Below, piece by piece: positions 8,878-16,956 of a stretch of DNA of 64,000 nt (position 1 is its first letter; each line of letters opens with the position of its first letter). The stretch comes from Tardiphaga sp. vice304 (lineage in GTDB: Bacteria; Pseudomonadota; Alphaproteobacteria; Rhizobiales; Xanthobacteraceae). The position numbers and the translations under genes were made by a program. The notes beneath the pieces are model-generated. The model was given only the letters and a program-made list of their open reading frames with translations. It did no database searches and was not told the DNA's origin. The DNA lies in assembly GCF_007018905.1 (NCBI RefSeq), contig NZ_CP041402.1:310001-374000 (forward strand), in the 5' to 3' direction.

Positions 8878-9681
8878 TTACCCGCCCGCGCCGGCGATAA
8901 AATCGAGTAGCATCGTATTGAAGATGTCCGGCGTCACAGCAGTAAAGGCATGCGCGCCGTAATCGACCTGGCGCAGTCGCGCACCCGGAATAGCGGCCGC
9001 GAGTTCGCGTGTGAGATAGGCTGGCACCAGCGCGTCGTCCGTCGCGGTGGTGATTAAAGTCGGCGTGGTGATGCCGGCCAGCCGCTCGCCGGGATCGAAC
9101 GCGAGAAACATCTCGATTCGCTTGTTGATGGTGTCGGCAGGCGGAAAATGCGCCAGAATCTGAGCCTCGTCCGCATCCAGCTTCGCTTCGTTTTCTGCGA
9201 TCCATTGCGGCGGAAACAAAAACAATGGTTGCGCGCGAACATAAGCGCGTGGCCCGGACTGTTTCAAGATTTCACGGCGAACCTCAAAGCAGCGCAGCAG
9301 ATGAGCATCCGCGCGGCCCCAGCCGTTCACCACCGTCACGCTGCACAGCCGCTCCGGCTGGGTCATCGCCAGTTCGAGCCCGACGATGCCGCCGACCGCG
9401 TGACCAACCACATGCGCGGCCTTGACGCCGACCCGATCCAGCACGCAAACCATATCGTCCGCCATGCCTGCGATGGTGCGGACGCTATCATTGCCGTTGC
9501 GGCTTCGTGCTGTGCCGACATGATCGTACACGATCACCGTATGGCGCTCGCTCAGCGTCGCGATCTGCGGCGTCCAGAACGAGCTGTTGCCTCCCATGCC
9601 GGCGGACATCAGGATCGGCGTACCTTCGCCGTAACTTTCATAGAATATTTCCGCGCCGGCTGCAGCGCTCGCGTAGGGCAT
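8878..9681 (-). CDS. RutD-like alpha/beta hydrolase, Ala-elbow copy
   Basis: 267 residues from ATG 9681 (GGAG with about 7 bp spacing); the frame is open further upstream to 9915, but similarity begins at MPYASAAAGAEIFYE. It resembles the copy at 7231 and RutD in several blocks (YDHVGTARSR, VTVVNGWGRADAHLLRCFEVRREIL, YVRAQPLFLFPPQWI, FNTMLLDFI). The nucleophile elbow reads GHAVG, with Ala95 where an active hydrolase has Ser; the acid (TATDDALVP) and a C-terminal His (YGAHAF) remain. It is convergent with the ABC operon and separated by 7 bp. Either catalysis differs from a classical triad, as I recall for some RutD proteins, or the protein has another role. Confidence 0.72.
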   Translation of the reverse strand: MPYASAAAGAEIFYESYGEGTPILMSAGMGGNSSFWTPQIATLSERHTVIVYDHVGTARSRNGNDSVRTIAGMADDMVCVLDRVGVKAAHVVGHAVGGIVGLELAMTQPERLCSVTVVNGWGRADAHLLRCFEVRREILKQSGPRAYVRAQPLFLFPPQWIAENEAKLDADEAQILAHFPPADTINKRIEMFLAFDPGERLAGITTPTLITTATDDALVPAYLTRELAAAIPGARLRQVDYGAHAFTAVTPDIFNTMLLDFIAGAGG

Positions 9682-10291
9682 GTTCAACTCCGTCGGTCTT
9701 GTCGAAAGCCAGATTACGCAAAGGTGAATCTGTCTGGAATTGTATGCCTTATCGGTTTCATGAGACAACCTCCATGCGCGCATACTCCTGCATAAGCAAT
9801 CCGCTAGCGCGGCGTTTAATTGAACTGCGGCCTCCAGATCACGGGCGGTCTCCTTGATCGTCTTGCCCTGATGAGTGCTCACGCCGGATCGGGCGGTCGT
9901 CTCCAAGACCAGCATGTCAATCGGCCCTTTAATTGCAGGCTGTTGTCAAGCACCCGTATGGCCGCGCTCAGCAAAGCGGTAGCGCTCGCCCCATCGAAAC
10001 TGAATGGGGTTGTGCAGATGGGGCGAGAGCGGCCGGCGATACGATAGCCGGTCGGCGTTGGATGTGCTTTTGCCGAACAATCTTAGCGCGGTAGCTTTGA
10101 TGCCATCGCCAGGGTCATGGTCCTTTCCGAGGTCGCCAGGCGCCTCATGATGATGTCCGGGGCGGGTGCCTCAACGTGTACAGCGGAGTGCGGACGAGCC
10201 GCCACCAGCCGATTGACCGAGGTCACCGCGACCACCGTCCCAGCGGGACATCGCCAGCCCGGCGGACCGGGCCAGAAACTTTAGGATGCGT
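9682..10291. other. Intergenic stretch without a supported gene
   Basis: This 610-bp stretch lies between the second RutD-like gene and the IS110 remnant. Its first part should hold the promoter of the minus-strand hydrolase. The 9950-10050 part has a short inverted motif (GCCCCAT and ATGGGGC around 9988-10025). I could not assign any of the short open frames on either strand. It is probably decayed mobile-element flank. Confidence 0.4.
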
Positions 10292-11318
10292 TCAGGCCGG
10301 TGTTGCGTGGCCCCAGTCGAATGAGGTGCCATCCACCCAAATGCAGTGAAGGATGACGGCGATCTTTCGGGCAATAGCGACCTTCGCCTTTTTCATACCT
10401 ATCCGCTTTGCGAGCTTCATTCCCCAGACCTTGAGGGAGGACCATTTTTTGGTCCGATAAAGCAGAACGCTCGCCGCCTCGAACAGGTAGGTTCGGAGAA
10501 GACGGTCGCCCCATCGCGATATCTTGCCACTCGTATCGCTTTCTCCAGATTGGTTGCGCCGAGGCGTAAGGCCGAGATAGGCGCCGACTATCGAGGCCGA
10601 TCGGAAGCGGGACGGATCATCGATCGTATGGCGGAACGTTAAGGCCGTTACCACACCGACGCCTGGAACGGTCATCAGACGTCGCGTCGTCTCGTCCGAC
10701 TTCGCCAATCGGCGGACCTCGTCGTCGAACTTGCTCTGCTGCTGACAGATATGCTCATGAATCGACAGGAGCGGCGCGGTCACGCTGAGAAGCAGATGAT
10801 CTTTGCCGAGTAATTCGCTGACCTGATTGCGGAACTGTTGGCCGATAGCGCGAGGGAACAGCAATCCATATTCCTTGATCAGACTGCGGACTTGGTTCTC
10901 AATGTCTCGGCGCATGGATACGAGTCGGGATCGCGCGACGAGTATCGCGCGGACCTTCTAACTTTCCTCGCTCTTAACTTTCACTTCTCGATACCAACCG
11001 ACCCGTACCAGTTCGGCAAGACCTCGAGCGTCATTTTGATCACTCTTGTTCATACGTACCGACAGTGCCGCGTGTGCATGCCGCGCATCGATGCAAACGA
11101 CGGGTAAATCGACCCTACGAAGTTCGTGCCAAAGCCAACTTGACATCGCGCCGGTCTCAAAACCAATACGTTCCGCCAGAGGCGCATGTTTACGAAGCAG
11201 GTCGATCAGAGCCGGGATCTTACTTAGCTTTTCCCTCGAAAATTAGTTGGCCAGTTTCGCTGACCACACACACTGCGGTTTCTCTTTGCGAGACATCCAG
11301 ACCGACGTATTGCTTCAT
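10292..11318 (-). pseudogene. IS110-family transposase, broken
   Basis: Reading down from ATG 11318, [20 protein letters not shown] gives the DEDD N-terminus of IS110/IS1111 transposases. The frame then hits TAA and needs a shift near 11225 before continuing [48 protein letters not shown] second lesion is a single in-frame TAG near 10948, after VKVKSEES and before [22 protein letters not shown]. The C-terminal transposase_20 domain ([51 protein letters not shown]) is intact to 10292. The element is therefore dead unless suppressed. Its ends were not resolved. Confidence 0.85.
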
Positions 11319-11472
11319 GACGGTTCCTCCGAATCGGTTGATTGCGAGGGCTCAATGCTAACGGATCTTTCGCGCCTCGAGCGCAGACCGCAATTACGTC
11401 ATCGTGTGGGATCCAGACGCCGATCGGCGAGCTAGGCTATTGATCCACTAAGCGGGAGCGGGGTCAATCTTA

Positions 11473-11691
11473 GGCTCTGACTCAATTTTGATGATGAGTT
11501 CTCGCCCCCATAGATGACAGCAGCGGCTGATCCTTTTGAAAAGACTCCTGATTTCAGGAGGCGAGCAGCCAATCGGAGCGCGATTTGGTGGCGTCACCGC
11601 GACCTAACGGCGGCACCAACCTAACTTATTGATCGGACTCATTTAAAGCATTCGCTCAGAGATAGACCATCATCAAAAGTGCGTCAGAGCC
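11473..11691. mobile_element. MITE-like non-autonomous element, 219 bp
   Basis: Two 24-bp terminal inverted repeats (11473-11496 and 11668-11691, reading GGCTCTGAC...TTTTGATGATG, 22 of 24 identical) enclose non-coding DNA. The unit is flanked by a perfect 7-bp direct repeat AATCTTA (11466-11472 and 11692-11698). Inside is a small hairpin (CTCCTGATTTCAGGAG near 11545). No open frame spans it. The inverted repeat shares TCTGACTCA with the left end of the neighbouring IS5, but the 7-bp repeat points to a different transposase. The IS5 copy B starts immediately after the right direct repeat. Confidence 0.75.
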
Positions 11692-11698
11692 AATCTTA

Positions 11699-12633
11699 GA
11701 GTCTGACTCATAATGAATTCGTTTGATTTCAGGCTTTTGCAAGCCGTCTTATAAGGACGCGAATGTGAGCGACGAACGCCCAGGCAACGGCGCTGGCGAT
11801 TGTGGTCTCGAAGTCCTTTGCCAATCTGCGGCAGCGACCGAGCCATCCGAACGTTCGTTCGACGACCCATCGGCGCGGTAGGATTTCGAAGCCCTGCTCC
11901 CTGTCGGATCGTTTTATGATTTCTATCGTCCAATTGCCGATGCGCTTCAAAGCTTGACGCAGCTTATCTCCGGCATAGCCACCATCGGCAAAAATATGGC
12001 GCAGCCACGGATAGCGATAACGTATCGAAGCAAGAACGCACGGGGCACCATCACGGTCCTGAATGCTGGCTTCGTGCACGACCAGCCCGACCAAGTTTCC
12101 TTGCGTGTCGGTGACGATGTGGCGCTTGCGGCCCTTGATTTTCTTACCTGCATCATAGCCCCGGGGGCCGCCGCTTTCCGTGGTTTTCACCGACTGGCTG
12201 TCAATCACTCCGGCCGTTGGGCTCGCCTCTCGGCCAGCCGCCTCGCGCGAGGCCATCACGAGCGTGTAGTTCAGCGACGCAAACAGTCCGCCGCGCGACC
12301 ACGCGTAGAAATAGCCCTGCACCGTCGAGTAGGGCGGGAAATCCTTGGGCAACTGCCGCCATTGGCAGCCGGTCGACGCAATATACAGGATCGCATCCAT
12401 CACCGTTCGCATATCTGTCGCACGCGGGCGACCGAGCGCCGAAGCAGGCGGCAGAAGCGGCTCCATCACAAACCACTCGGCATCCGTCGTATCGCTTTCA
12501 TATCGCAAGCTCGCCCGCCTATAGTGTCGGCGGGTGATTTCAGTCCAGACCATCGTGCTCTCCCTCGAATCTTCGCAAATCCGAAGGAATCACAACTGGC
12601 TGAAATCACTCAGCTTCTTTTTCAGTCAGCCTC
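11699..12633 (-). mobile_element. IS5-family insertion sequence, copy B
   Basis: Second 935-bp copy of the element at 2145-3079, in the same orientation. The left flank is TTA (11696-11698), which is also the end of the MITE direct repeat; the right flank is TGA (12634-12636), so unlike copy A there is no matching 3-bp duplication. That mismatch suggests rearrangement or deletion after insertion, or homologous recombination between copies. Together the copies bracket the Rut-like region as a 10.5-kb unit. Confidence 0.9.
11729..12553 (-). CDS. IS5-family transposase (copy B)
   Basis: 274 residues, the same protein as the transposase at 2175-2999 (D118, D190, E232 all present) with no frameshift. 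Identity across the 935 bp implies recent transposition or duplication, and makes deletion of the intervening 8.6 kb by homologous recombination possible. Confidence 0.95.
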   Translation of the reverse strand: MVWTEITRRHYRRASLRYESDTTDAEWFVMEPLLPPASALGRPRATDMRTVMDAILYIASTGCQWRQLPKDFPPYSTVQGYFYAWSRGGLFASLNYTLVMASREAAGREASPTAGVIDSQSVKTTESGGPRGYDAGKKIKGRKRHIVTDTQGNLVGLVVHEASIQDRDGAPCVLASIRYRYPWLRHIFADGGYAGDKLRQALKRIGNWTIEIIKRSDREQGFEILPRRWVVERTFGWLGRCRRLAKDFETTIASAVAWAFVAHIRVLIRRLAKA

Positions 12634-12976
12634 TGAGAGGCCTGTTCACACTTATGCTCCCTGCGGATTTTGACGCGCGACACTGTTGAGAGTGACACGA
12701 GTACTGTCTCAATTGGGTCAATCGAGCCAGTCTCATATTGCTTGCCGACGTCCGATCAGCGGAAACTCCGGACACGCGGATATTTGTAACTTCGCAGTCG
12801 CACAATTCGGTATTTGAAGGATACGATGTCCTGCTCGAAGACAACGTCGCCGCTGGCCGGCTCGCCCGGTACGGCATGCGCTAGGACCGCCGTCGTATAT
12901 TTTGGGTACTGCAGAATTCGCGCCGCCATGTGAAAGCCTAGACCCGGGCCGAGTCGACACATGCCTTTCAAATCCG

Positions 12977-13024
12977 CCACCCTCTACGAGGGCCACCCTC
13001 TACGAGGGCCACCCTCTACGAGGA
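12977..13024. repeat. Three tandem copies of a 16-bp unit
   Basis: The unit CCACCCTCTACGAGGG is repeated head to tail at 12977, 12993 and 13009; the third copy ends in A instead of G. Each unit contains the small palindrome CCCTCTACGAGGG. With no spacers and only three copies it is a slippage-type tandem repeat and not a CRISPR. Confidence 0.9.
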
Positions 13025-13032
13025 CTTCAAAG

Positions 13033-13120
13033 CTCAATCGGCAACCCGGCTGGCGACATTGCGCTTCGCAAAGCCAGCCGCCAGATGGTCGATCAGCGCC
13101 CGGACGGCTGGAATCTGGTG
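13033..13120 (-). pseudogene. LysR-family C-terminal fragment
   Basis: The minus-strand frame ending at TGA 13033-13035 reads HQIPAVRALIDHLAAGFAK and a few more residues, the typical last helix of LysR effector domains (PAVRALIDHLAAGF). Upstream the frame is closed by a stop within four codons, and I could not restore a longer LysR reading by one shift. It is a remnant of a third regulator gene in the island. Confidence 0.5.
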
Positions 13121-13682
13121 GCTCGGTCACGACTCCACCGGAACTGTTCAAAGCGCTCGCTCTGCGCCCAAGGAGTGGACCACGTTGGACAGTCTGCGTG
13201 CGATTGCCCATCACGGCGATCGGGAACCTCGGTCTGCTGCAATATTCCCCCGTCGGGAAGCAGTTCCTCCGCCGACACAGCAAGCGTCAGACCTGTCGAC
13301 CGCAAAGACAGTCGCATCCTCCGCCTCCGCCGCGGGGATGAACGACCGCGCAGAACTGGTCAGCAGCAACAAAAAGATCGCAAAAGCCAAATTCCGCAAG
13401 GCGGCACACCACCACAATCACTTCGCGCAACGAAGGCCTCCAGCGAACATGCGCGTCGCGGCTGACAACCATCCAGCGCCGGTGTTTTTCGGCTTCCCCA
13501 TCCTGCAATAATCGCTCATGCCCGCTGGGTTTATTCCTTTAAGGAATAGGTCACGAAGGTAGGCACGATTGTTTTGAAAGGCGGCGCGCGGAGTACGTTC
13601 GGGTCCGTTGGCACCAGAACGTGCAGCTTCGAATTCTCGCCTTTATGATTTACAAGACATACAAGACGGCCAGTCGCTTTCA

Positions 13683-14234
13683 TCAGTAGCTTGGCTCCTT
13701 CACTGACCCCTGCGATGTCATGAACCGAAGCCCTCCGAGAGCAAGATCGCATGAGAAGGCGCGCCCAATGGCGACCACGCTGATGCGCCGCAAGCGATGA
13801 GTATCGAGCAGAACATCCGTGCGATGAGGAACAAAGCGGCCGAACGGCAGCTGAACCGTCCGCCAATACGCGTCGGCTGTGAAGATTTGGCGATAAGATT
13901 GCCACGGCCTGGTCAGGGCGTCCGTCCGTAGATGAACGCCGTACTCCTCACCATTGCCGGATACGTCGAGTTCGATCCCGCTCCAGCCGCTGGCATCGAC
14001 GACGCCACCGTCAGGCGAAAGATCGAGGGCAATCTGAACAAAGCCACCATTGTTCTCGAGGCTGACGTCGCCGCGCATGCGGATGGCGGCCCGGTCGGCG
14101 ATTGCACCGCGGTCCATGGTCCCTTTAGACACACCGCCCATGACCTCGTCGGTAAGGAGCTGCCAGTTGCTCCCTATCGCGGCAATGGGTGGCTCACGGC
14201 TTAGGTCGTCTATAATAGCAGTCGTTACCGACAT
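13683..14234 (-). CDS. CIA30-like protein (complex I intermediate-associated 30 family)
   Basis: 183 residues from ATG 14234; the purine-rich stretch between 14236 and 14250 (AAGGGG, GGAGGA) supplies a ribosome site. An upstream ATG at 14258 is in frame. The CIA30 jelly-roll family is recognised by NWQLLTDEVMGGVSKGTM near the N-terminus, a central GGFVQIALDL, GWSGIELDVSGNGEEYGVHLRT, and a C-terminal RRISVVAIGRAFSCDLALGGLRF. In bacteria these proteins are of unknown role and often sit near redox enzymes. Here it sits alone at the edge of plasmid-type genes, 38 bp from the topoisomerase stop. Confidence 0.75.
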   Translation of the reverse strand: MSVTTAIIDDLSREPPIAAIGSNWQLLTDEVMGGVSKGTMDRGAIADRAAIRMRGDVSLENNGGFVQIALDLSPDGGVVDASGWSGIELDVSGNGEEYGVHLRTDALTRPWQSYRQIFTADAYWRTVQLPFGRFVPHRTDVLLDTHRLRRISVVAIGRAFSCDLALGGLRFMTSQGSVKEPSY

Positions 14235-14272
14235 TCCTCCGCCCCTTAAAGTGTTCATAGGTTGCGGCTGAA

Positions 14273-16747
14273 CTATAGGTTCGCTGAAGCGGGCCGTGGC
14301 TTGTCGGGCACCAACCAACCATGTTCGCTGAAGGCAGTGAGATCGACACCCGGTGGGGCATACCACTGCCCTGCTCGATAGCGGGCCCCAAGTTTCATGG
14401 CGACATCCTTGTTGCCGTAGGGAATCCGAAGTGGGGTATCATTTCCCGAACTCTCCAGAGTGGTCGTTGGTGGCTTAGTTTTTCCGGTGATATTTGCCGC
14501 GAGCTTCCGAGATCTATTTCTTGGAGCCTTAGTTTTGGGAGCAATTGCTTTGGTCTGCGCGTTGACAGCCTTACGACGGCGCTCACCACGCTGCTTGACT
14601 CGGTTGAAGTCGATCCACGTCCCCATGGGGTCTGAACTGGCCTTTGCCTCGTCGGGAACAACCATGTCTTTATCCTGTGCGAGCTTCTCGGCGAATAATA
14701 TCTGCGCCGGACTCGCGGGCTTGGAGCCAGACACACCAGGTATTTCACAGCTAGCTTTCTTGGCGGCGTGCTGGTCGAGGAACGCGCGGCAGATTGGTCC
14801 GGATGTCGCATAGCCCCGTGGAGGTTTGACGCCTTTCGCCCGGGCGATGCTGTCCGCAAAGCGTTTCATCGCTGGTGTTGGCGGTCGTGATCCCGTGCCG
14901 CCGACCGCGGCGGCGCCAAGCAAGGGCGGTCCTCCGGCGACGCCGCCTTCCTGGAGTTTACCGATAATGCGTTGGGCGACGTCGCATACCGCATCAATCG
15001 CGCCGATCATCTCCTGCTTGCCGATCACGACCTCGTCGAGGAGGCATTCGAGTTGCGCGGTTAACCCAGGGTCGACCAGCGACGGATCAGCCTGCTTGAG
15101 AACCCCGAATAGCGATAGCCCAGTCTCGGTGGGCACGATGTTCTTTCCCTGGGCAATGAGGAAAGCCTGTCTCTTGAGTCCGCCAATGACCTCGGCGCGG
15201 GTGGCCGGAGTGCCGATGCCTTTGGCCTCTTTCAGTCGCTCCCGCAGCACCTCATCGTCGACGAAACGCCATGCGTTTTGCATCGCCTCGATCAGGGTGC
15301 CTTCGTTGTATCGCGGCGGAGGCCGCGTCTCCTTGTCGTCGATCGTAGGCTTTTCCAGCTTCGCTGTCTCGCCGTTGCGCAATGCTGGCAGCAATTGCGC
15401 TTCATCGCCTTTTTCGTCGGCAGGCTGCCACTCCGGGAACGCTGCGCGCCAGCCAAGATCAATGGGCTGGCGACCGGCGGCGCGGAAGGGGAAGCCCCGC
15501 ACGTCGAGCGTTACAGTCGTCTGGCGGTAACGGAAATCTGCCATGACGGCGGCGAGATAAGCTCGCGCGATCACGTCGAACAGTTTCCTCTCGTCGATCG
15601 AAAGACGCGGCCAGACCTCCCTTAGGTTGTCGACCGTGTTGACGTTCGGAATGACGGCGTGATGGCTGGCGCCCTCAAGTCCCTTGTCATGGAAACTGCC
15701 GCTTGCGCCCTTTCTGATGATCGGGGGATCGGGCACAGGGATCGCGCTGAACGACTTCCCTGCCTGCAAGCCCGCCACGATCTTCGGAACGTCCGATATC
15801 AAGCTCTCCGGGAGATACCGTACCTCGGCGCGAGGATAGGTGATGATCTTTTTGCCCTTGCCGTCATACAGTTCCTGCGCCACTTCCAATGTCTTGCTGG
15901 CCGGCCAGCCGAAGCGCGAGCTGCACAGTTTTTGCAGCGAGGGCAGATCATGGAGCTTCGGCGGCCCTTGCCGCTTGTCTTCAACGCGCACTCCTAGCGC
16001 GCCCTCGAAACCCTGAGCCGCTTCGACCACCTTCTCGGCGACCTCGCGCCGGACAATTCGCTCCTGCGGGGCGTGCCGCATCTGGAATTGACCACCAGCT
16101 ACGTTCGCGGTGGCGAAAACCTCAAAATACGCCTGCGGCACAAATTTCCGGATTTCGAGCTCGCGCTTACAGACGATCGCCAAGGTTGGCGTCTTGACCC
16201 GGCCAACTCCTATGACGCCCCGCGCACCTTTACCAAGAATGATGGTCGCGGTTCGGGTCAGCGACAGGTTAAAGATCTGGTCGGCTTGTCGCCGCGCGAC
16301 GGCGGCGGCATAAAGAGAAGCGTATTCGGCGTTTGGCTTCGCCCGGCCGAATGCGTCGCGGATCGTCTGAGGATCCTGCGCTGTAAACAGCACCCGCATG
16401 ACCTCGCCGCGGTAATTGTAATGCTCGAGAATCTCCTGACCGATGAGCTGTCCCTCACGATCGCAATCGGTGGCGAGCCATACCCGCTTTGCGGTGCGCA
16501 GCGCTTCACGGATGGCTTTAAGTTTCGCGGCCTTGTTGCCGCCCTCAGCAGGGCGGGTGCCATAAAGGCCTTCTGGACGAAGTAGGATCGCAGACCAGCG
16601 CTTCCAGGCCGGCACGACATCCTCGGGTTCGAGAAGATCGAGCAGATGTCCCTCAGCCGGAAGGATCTCCCCGTAGCGTGCCCCCACAGCGGCGCGAACG
16701 TCTTTCGCTTGGCTGGTCTTCTCGGTGATGACGATCTGATCCGCCAT
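14273..16747 (-). CDS. topB: DNA topoisomerase III (type IA), mobile-element form, with DUF5710-like tail
   Basis: 824 residues. The N-terminal Toprim domain starts QIVITEKTSQAKDV and carries ATDCDREGQLIGQEI (about 92-106); the topoisomerase IA core has SLTRTATI and GVGRVKTPTLAIV near 160-190. The active-site Tyr is in IITYPRAEVRYLPE (about residue 304). The C-terminus replaces zinc fingers with low-complexity linkers and ends in a short module (RIPYGNKDVAMKLGARYRAGQWYAPPGVDLTAF) resembling DUF5710, a DNA-processing-linked domain. TopB of this kind is common on conjugative elements of rhizobia. No operon partner is within 200 bp upstream. Confidence 0.92.
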   Translation of the reverse strand: MADQIVITEKTSQAKDVRAAVGARYGEILPAEGHLLDLLEPEDVVPAWKRWSAILLRPEGLYGTRPAEGGNKAAKLKAIREALRTAKRVWLATDCDREGQLIGQEILEHYNYRGEVMRVLFTAQDPQTIRDAFGRAKPNAEYASLYAAAVARRQADQIFNLSLTRTATIILGKGARGVIGVGRVKTPTLAIVCKRELEIRKFVPQAYFEVFATANVAGGQFQMRHAPQERIVRREVAEKVVEAAQGFEGALGVRVEDKRQGPPKLHDLPSLQKLCSSRFGWPASKTLEVAQELYDGKGKKIITYPRAEVRYLPESLISDVPKIVAGLQAGKSFSAIPVPDPPIIRKGASGSFHDKGLEGASHHAVIPNVNTVDNLREVWPRLSIDERKLFDVIARAYLAAVMADFRYRQTTVTLDVRGFPFRAAGRQPIDLGWRAAFPEWQPADEKGDEAQLLPALRNGETAKLEKPTIDDKETRPPPRYNEGTLIEAMQNAWRFVDDEVLRERLKEAKGIGTPATRAEVIGGLKRQAFLIAQGKNIVPTETGLSLFGVLKQADPSLVDPGLTAQLECLLDEVVIGKQEMIGAIDAVCDVAQRIIGKLQEGGVAGGPPLLGAAAVGGTGSRPPTPAMKRFADSIARAKGVKPPRGYATSGPICRAFLDQHAAKKASCEIPGVSGSKPASPAQILFAEKLAQDKDMVVPDEAKASSDPMGTWIDFNRVKQRGERRRKAVNAQTKAIAPKTKAPRNRSRKLAANITGKTKPPTTTLESSGNDTPLRIPYGNKDVAMKLGARYRAGQWYAPPGVDLTAFSEHGWLVPDKPRPASANL

Positions 16748-16956
16748 ATAGCTCTCGTTCAGGGACCATAGCGGGACTGCGGATTACAAGGAACATATAG
16801 CGAACATCGACGAATCGCAAGCGACCGTTGGAGTGGGTATCGGTAACGAAAGCCGCAGAGACCTCGGGTAAGCACGGCGATGCCGATCTCGCGCAGCGTT
16901 TAATCCGGCGCGACCGCGCAGAGATCGATCTGGCTGAAGCCGGGCGGTCATGGTTG

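Larger units (their letters stand above)
12634..13682. other. Decayed stretch with a tandem repeat and a LysR tail
   Basis: Apart from the two small features listed inside it (the repeat at 12977-13024 and the LysR C-terminal scrap at 13033-13120), this 1.05-kb stretch has no frame with convincing coding character. Many overlapping short frames exist on both strands, as expected for GC-rich decayed DNA. The right-hand part, 13500-13680, lies downstream of the minus-strand CIA30-like gene and may include its terminator. Confidence 0.5.

Noticed and set aside
2145..12633. Call of a proven composite transposon
   Set aside because: Outer flanks (TTA and TGA) do not match, and copy A has its own perfect TTA duplication, so copy A inserted on its own.
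12977..13024. Possible CRISPR array
   Set aside because: Only three 16-bp units with no spacers between them; no cas genes in the window.
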